This document shows positions 59,849 to 64,000 of a DNA stretch of 64,000 nt, one piece after another. The position numbers were made by a program, and so were the translations under genes. Position 1 is the first letter of the stretch; every line of letters starts with the position of its first letter. The notes beneath the pieces were generated by a model. It saw nothing but the letters and a program-made list of their open reading frames with translations, was not told the origin of the DNA and did not search any database. The stretch comes from UBA1573 sp034005165 (GTDB taxonomy: Bacteria; Pseudomonadota; Alphaproteobacteria; Micavibrionales; Micavibrionaceae): NCBI GenBank assembly GCA_034005165.1, contig JAVEVE010000006.1, forward strand, positions 1 through 64,000. Reading direction: 5' to 3'.

Positions 59849-61053
59849 GCCGCTTTGACACAATCATTATAGGAGCTGGTGCAGCCGGACTGATGGCAGC
59901 TGCCCGCTTGGGTCAAGGTGGAAAATCAGTTCTTATTCTGGACCATAGCGAGAATATCGGTGAAAAAATCCGTATCTCGGGTGGAGGCCGGTGTAATTTT
60001 ACCAACATAAATACCAAACCTGCCAACTTTCTATCTTCAAATCCGCATTTTTGTAAATCCGCTCTGGCTCGTTATACCCCACGTGATTTTATTTGCCTCG
60101 TCGAAAAATATGGCATTGCCTATCATGATAAAGGCAGCGGACAATTATTCTGTGACGGAAAATCCCAGCAGATCATTGATATGCTGGTTGCAGAATGCGA
60201 AAAAGGATCTGTCCGAATATCTCCTGGCACGATCATTGAGACTATTTCCCGTATGGATACTGGAGAGTTTATTTGCGCAACATCACGCGGAGATTTTATC
60301 ACGCATAATCTGGTTATTGCCTGCGGAGGTCTTTCCATCCCGAAAATAGGAGCGAGCCCTTTCGGATACCGAATTGCAGAGCAATTCGGGTTGAGCGTCG
60401 TTCCTACGCGAGCGGCCTTGGTTCCCTTTATGTTTTCCGATGATTTTCTGGACCTTGCAAAAGACTTGTCCGGTGTATCGGTTGATCCCTGTATTGTTAA
60501 AGTCGGCAAAACTGTCTTTGAAGAAGCTGTTCTATTTACCCATCGCGGGTTAAGCGGCCCCGCAATTTTACAGGTATCGTCCTATTGGAAAGATGGCGAT
60601 GAAGTCCATATCAATCTTTTGCCACGTAAGGACGCCTCGGAAATTCTCAAGAAAGCCCGTACCGAAAGCTCCAAGAAAATGTTGCGTACTGTTCTGGAAA
60701 CACTTTTGCCCGAACGGTTGGCACATGGTCTGGCTAGACTCAGTGGTGTGGACGAGCAAATGGGAAATTTATCGGATAAGAAAATTGCCGTGATTTCAGG
60801 CCTCATCCACGATTGGACTGTAAAACCTTGCGGCACTGAAGGCTACAGAACCGCCGAGGTAACTCTTGGTGGTGTCGATACAGAGGGGCTCTCCTCCAAG
60901 ACCCTCGAGGCAAAGACCGTCGAAGGACTTTATTTTATCGGTGAAGTCGTTGACGTTACCGGTCATTTGGGAGGATTTAACTTCCAATGGGCATGGAGCT
61001 CGGCAGTGTGCTGTGCGGATGCTATTCTGGCTAAATCCACGCAAGCTGCCTAG
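59845..61053 (+). CDS. HI0933-type FAD-dependent oxidoreductase (aminoacetone oxidase family)
   Basis: Flavoprotein of 402 residues. The FAD Rossmann motif is DTIIIGAGAAGLMAAARLG at the start, followed by GEKIRISGGGRCNFTN, which is diagnostic of the HI0933-like family (also called BaiN-type). The C-terminal motif is GEVVDVTGHLGGFNFQWAWSSA. The reaction in vivo is not established. The start is TTG 59845, overlapping the grxD stop (TTGA), so the two are coupled. It ends three bases before the rodA stop on the other strand. Confidence 0.9.
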   Translation: MSRFDTIIIGAGAAGLMAAARLGQGGKSVLILDHSENIGEKIRISGGGRCNFTNINTKPANFLSSNPHFCKSALARYTPRDFICLVEKYGIAYHDKGSGQLFCDGKSQQIIDMLVAECEKGSVRISPGTIIETISRMDTGEFICATSRGDFITHNLVIACGGLSIPKIGASPFGYRIAEQFGLSVVPTRAALVPFMFSDDFLDLAKDLSGVSVDPCIVKVGKTVFEEAVLFTHRGLSGPAILQVSSYWKDGDEVHINLLPRKDASEILKKARTESSKKMLRTVLETLLPERLAHGLARLSGVDEQMGNLSDKKIAVISGLIHDWTVKPCGTEGYRTAEVTLGGVDTEGLSSKTLEAKTVEGLYFIGEVVDVTGHLGGFNFQWAWSSAVCCADAILAKSTQAA

Positions 61054-61056
61054 CAT

Positions 61057-62196
61057 CTAAAACCCTCTAGGCAGTCTTGAATCCCGGTGAATATTGCAAC
61101 ACTGGATGAGACCGAATGCCATCATGACTGTTAGCATGGCAGTTCCTCCATAAGACATGAGCGGCAGCGGTATCCCTACTACCGGTAGCAACCCCATAAC
61201 CATGCCGATATTCACAATGGCATAAACAGAGAAATTGACCGTTAGACCAAACGCCAACAAACGGGTAAAATGGTTACGGCATCGGAATGCAATCCAGTAT
61301 CCATAGAGAATAATCATTCCGATCAGTAAGAGTAGCCCTACGCCTCCCAGAAATCCCCACTCCTCGGCCCAGAGCGTAAAGATAAAGTCGGTGTGTTTTT
61401 CAGGCAAGAAGTTCAAGTGCGTTTGTGTTCCTTCCAGAAACCCTTTTCCTGTAAACCCCCCGGATCCTAATGCGATTTTTGATTGAGTGATGTGGAACCC
61501 TGCGCCAAGAGGATCTGATTCTGGATTGAGGAAAGTTAGTACGCGGTTTTTCTGGTACTCCCTCAGGAATTGCCATGCTATCGGAACGGCAGCCACAGCG
61601 CTACAAATCCCCAGAATAAAGAGCCAGAACGGAACGCCTGCTACGAATAACATAGCGGTTCCTGCGAATATAATTGCCATCCCCGTTCCAAGATCAGGCT
61701 GGGTAACCACCAGAGCCACAGGGGCAAGCATAATCAATCCGGGAATAAGAAGGTTTTTAATTTTTCTGATATCCGCAAGTTCTTTGCCGTGATAGTAGCG
61801 CGCCAATGCCATAACGGTCGTAACTTTTGCTAGTTCCGACGGTTGGAGTTTGATAATCCCCAAATCTAGCCAGCGCTGCGCCCCCATGCCAACATGCCCA
61901 AGAAGATCAACAAGGATCAACAAGAATAATGTCCCACCGTAAAGTAACCAGACAGATCTGAAAATCCATTTGATATCAATAAGGGCAATACCGAAAAGCA
62001 ATCCCAGCGAAAACAGAAAGCGCATGATCTGGGCAGACGCATATGGCTCAAGACTTCCGCCGGATGCGGAATACAAACACAAGAACCCGATGCAGGCTAA
62101 TGCGCAAATCAGGACAACCTGTCCCCAGGCAATTTGTTTAATTCTGCCTATAAAGGACATATCGTCGGAGTGAATGCGGGAATGAGTAATCAGCAT
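61057..62196 (-). CDS. rodA: Rod-shape peptidoglycan polymerase RodA
   Basis: SEDS glycosyltransferase of 379 residues with about ten membrane helices. It polymerises glycan strands during elongation with PBP2. GAQRWLDLGIIKLQPSEL, GTGMAIIFAGTAML, TQSKIALGSGGFTGKG, HTDFIFTLWAEEWG and PLPLMSYGG are the family blocks. Its ATG follows the mrdA stop directly (TAAATG). Together with mrdA it shows a rod-shaped cell plan. Confidence 0.96.
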   Translation of the reverse strand: MLITHSRIHSDDMSFIGRIKQIAWGQVVLICALACIGFLCLYSASGGSLEPYASAQIMRFLFSLGLLFGIALIDIKWIFRSVWLLYGGTLFLLILVDLLGHVGMGAQRWLDLGIIKLQPSELAKVTTVMALARYYHGKELADIRKIKNLLIPGLIMLAPVALVVTQPDLGTGMAIIFAGTAMLFVAGVPFWLFILGICSAVAAVPIAWQFLREYQKNRVLTFLNPESDPLGAGFHITQSKIALGSGGFTGKGFLEGTQTHLNFLPEKHTDFIFTLWAEEWGFLGGVGLLLLIGMIILYGYWIAFRCRNHFTRLLAFGLTVNFSVYAIVNIGMVMGLLPVVGIPLPLMSYGGTAMLTVMMAFGLIQCCNIHRDSRLPRGF

Positions 62197-64000
62197 TTAT
62201 CCTGTACCCTCCAGTTTTTTTGATTTCGGATCACGCTTTTGGACTTCCAGCATAATATCTTTGGCTATCGGAGCGGCAGCAGCCGATCCTCCGATCCCAT
62301 GGTCAACAACGACACAACAAGCATATTTTGGATTTTCAGTCGGGGCATATCCGACAAATAGAGCGTGGTGACGCAAGTGCCACGGCAAATCTTCCTGACG
62401 CGTCACACCACGAGCCCGTTCGGCCATTGTAATCCTCTTAACCTGAGATGTTCCGGTTTTTCCGCCCATAGACATTCCCGGTTCGGAAATACGAGACCCA
62501 TAGGCTGTTCCCCCTTGTTGCAGCACAGCTTCCATTCCCTGCCGCACGATATCAAGATTTCGTTTTGAAATACCGATTTCAGGGAAAGTTCCGGTCAAAG
62601 AGATCGACAATGGTTTGTCATTGGCAAATCCTGCCAGCCATGGCTTCACCTCTTTTCCACCATTCACAACACGCGAGAGCATCGTGGCCAATTGCAACGG
62701 CGTAGACAAAACGGCCCCCTGCCCAATTGCGCTCACGAGACTTTCCCCTGTATGCCATACTTCGCCTTTGACTTCTCTTTTCCACTTGGTATCAGGAATC
62801 AACCCTGCTTTTTCTTCGGGCAAGTCAAAGTCAAATAATTGACCTACCCCGAGACGTCTGGCCATTTGGGCAATTTTATCAAATCCAATTTGATGAGCCA
62901 TTTTATAAAAGAATGTATCACATGAATGAGCCAGAGCATCGACGACATTTACTGTTCCGTGCCCCCCCGCTTTCCAGCAGTGAAATCTGGTTTTGCCCAG
63001 ATCATAATGTCCCGGGCAGAAGACACTCCAATTCCTGTTGATATCGCCTGATTCCAGCCCCGCAAGTGCCGTCACAATTTTAAAGGTTGATCCGGGAGGA
63101 TAGACACCACTGATTGCTTTGTTGTTCAGCGGATGGGTTGGATCATCTCGCAATTGTTCCCAATCCATTGTGGAAATTCCGCCAGAAAACGAGTTCGGAT
63201 CGAAGGCGGGATGAGACACACACGCATAAACTTCTCCCGTTTCGACATCCATGACGACGGCAGAGGCGCTCCGTTCCGTCGAGAGGCGTTGTTGAACAAA
63301 GCGCTGGAACTCGGCATCAATCGACAAGACCAATCGTGCTCCTTGTATTGCCGGATCTATTCCCAACTGCCTGACAGGGCGTCCGTGGACATTGACTTCC
63401 ATCTCGGCGCGTCCGGCCTTGCCCCGCAAATCGAGATCATATTTCTTTTCGACTGCACTTTTTCCGACCTGAAACCCAGGAAGAGAAAGTAATTTGTCGT
63501 TCATTTTGTCGACATCACTGACCCGACCGACATAGCCAACCAGGTGCGCCGTTGCATCTTTATACGGGTAACTTCTCAATTCTCCGGCTTGCACAGTCAC
63601 ACCCGGCAAATGCGGTAAATTTAATTCTATTTTAGAAACATCTTCCCAAGCCAGATTGTCCCGTACTTCAACAGGAACATAAGAAGGATTACGTTTTATA
63701 AGTTTCAGGGCTTTCTGGATATCTGCCTCATCAACAGTAATGACGGATTGCAAATCTCTCAGTGTTTTTTCGGAATCTTCTGTTTGTTCTTGTGTTACCA
63801 ACACCTGAAAATTCTGGAGGTTGGTTGCTAACGGGACGCCATACCGATCGACAATTTGCCCACGGGAAGGGGGAATTATTCGGACGTTAATACGGTTATT
63901 TTCCGCCAATGTCGTATAGCGCTCTCCTTCAACCAGCTGAAGCCAAGACAATCGCCACCCCAAAACGGATAAGCCGAATCCTTGCAAGCCGCCCACAATA
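62197..64000 (-). CDS. mrdA: Penicillin-binding protein 2, N-terminus cut by the window edge
   Basis: Transpeptidase of the elongation machinery, partner of RodA. The pedestal part starts with LQLVEGERYTTLAENNRIN and PSRGQIVDRYGVPLATN. The catalytic motifs are GSTFKIVTAL (SxxK), SCDTF (SxD form of the second motif) and GGKTGTSQ (KTG). The frame is open to the last base of the window (ending ...IVGGLQGFG), so the short cytoplasmic tail and probably part of the membrane helix are missing; the first codon in this window is not a start. About 600 residues are present. Confidence 0.95.
   Translation of the reverse strand, partial: IVGGLQGFGLSVLGWRLSWLQLVEGERYTTLAENNRINVRIIPPSRGQIVDRYGVPLATNLQNFQVLVTQEQTEDSEKTLRDLQSVITVDEADIQKALKLIKRNPSYVPVEVRDNLAWEDVSKIELNLPHLPGVTVQAGELRSYPYKDATAHLVGYVGRVSDVDKMNDKLLSLPGFQVGKSAVEKKYDLDLRGKAGRAEMEVNVHGRPVRQLGIDPAIQGARLVLSIDAEFQRFVQQRLSTERSASAVVMDVETGEVYACVSHPAFDPNSFSGGISTMDWEQLRDDPTHPLNNKAISGVYPPGSTFKIVTALAGLESGDINRNWSVFCPGHYDLGKTRFHCWKAGGHGTVNVVDALAHSCDTFFYKMAHQIGFDKIAQMARRLGVGQLFDFDLPEEKAGLIPDTKWKREVKGEVWHTGESLVSAIGQGAVLSTPLQLATMLSRVVNGGKEVKPWLAGFANDKPLSISLTGTFPEIGISKRNLDIVRQGMEAVLQQGGTAYGSRISEPGMSMGGKTGTSQVKRITMAERARGVTRQEDLPWHLRHHALFVGYAPTENPKYACCVVVDHGIGGSAAAAPIAKDIMLEVQKRDPKSKKLEGTG

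Noticed and set aside
1..64000. CRISPR array, rRNA operon or prophage structural genes
   Set aside because: No regularly spaced repeats with unique spacers, no rRNA sequence, and no capsid, tail, portal or lysis gene was seen.

Overview
The window looks like chromosomal DNA of an alphaproteobacterium with moderate GC. I could not place it below class from sequence alone; a deep-branching, Micavibrionales- or Rhodospirillales-like lineage is a guess. The class call rests on the F1-ATPase zeta-subunit family (two copies), the purL to bolA to grxD neighbourhood, a four-site cluster of GANTC (CcrM-type) motifs upstream of rpoD, and a Gram-negative mra/mur/fts cluster with a meso-DAP-type MurE.

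Layout. (1) 1-8160 is an accessory region. It starts with the left end of an IS3-family element that has cut a Sel1-repeat gene. Next come a lipoprotein gene with a long structured leader that ends in a terminator, a decayed AbiTii-like fragment in front of a HEPN-type (MauJ-like) gene, and a plasmid-like integrated element (RepA-type ATPase, Toprim primase, AlpA, an unknown 304-residue protein, P4-type integrase) lying against the 3' end of a CAU-anticodon tRNA. (2) 8196-19281 carries dnaG-rpoD-membrane protein, an ECF sigma / von Willebrand A pair, a LemA / DUF2207 pair and a YqeY gene, almost all on the minus strand. (3) 19375-25333, plus strand: carA, a beta-carbonic anhydrase, carB, then greA with a terminator-like leader. 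(4) 25336-42627, minus strand: htpG, three unrecognised small genes, and the division/cell-wall cluster read as mraZ-rsmH-ftsL-ftsI-murE-murF-mraY-murD-ftsW-murG-murC-murB. ddl and ftsQAZ do not follow murB. (5) 42744-46592: a DnaA box, RNase P RNA with its promoter, an AmpD/AmiD-type amidase, a diguanylate cyclase and two unknown genes. (6) 46703-53612, minus strand: purC-purS-gcvT-gcvH-gcvPA-hydrolase-secreted protein-gcvPB in one tight run. (7) 53754-61053, plus strand: two zeta-subunit genes, purQ, a DUF1653 gene, purL, a sterol-desaturase-type membrane enzyme, bolA, grxD and a HI0933-type flavoprotein. (8) 61057-64000, minus strand: rodA and mrdA (PBP2, cut by the window end).

How the genes fit together. 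Peptidoglycan synthesis dominates: precursor ligases, lipid steps, the FtsW/FtsI and RodA/PBP2 polymerase-transpeptidase pairs, and an amidase for turnover. One-carbon and purine metabolism is the second theme: glycine cleavage makes methylene-tetrahydrofolate, and its genes are joined to purC/purS, while purQ/purL sit across a short divergent region. The carbonic anhydrase between the two carbamoyl-phosphate synthetase genes probably supplies bicarbonate. The least explained parts are the structured leader at 1057-1288, the repeat array after repA, the unknown protein between alpA and the integrase, and the decayed AbiTii/HEPN pair.
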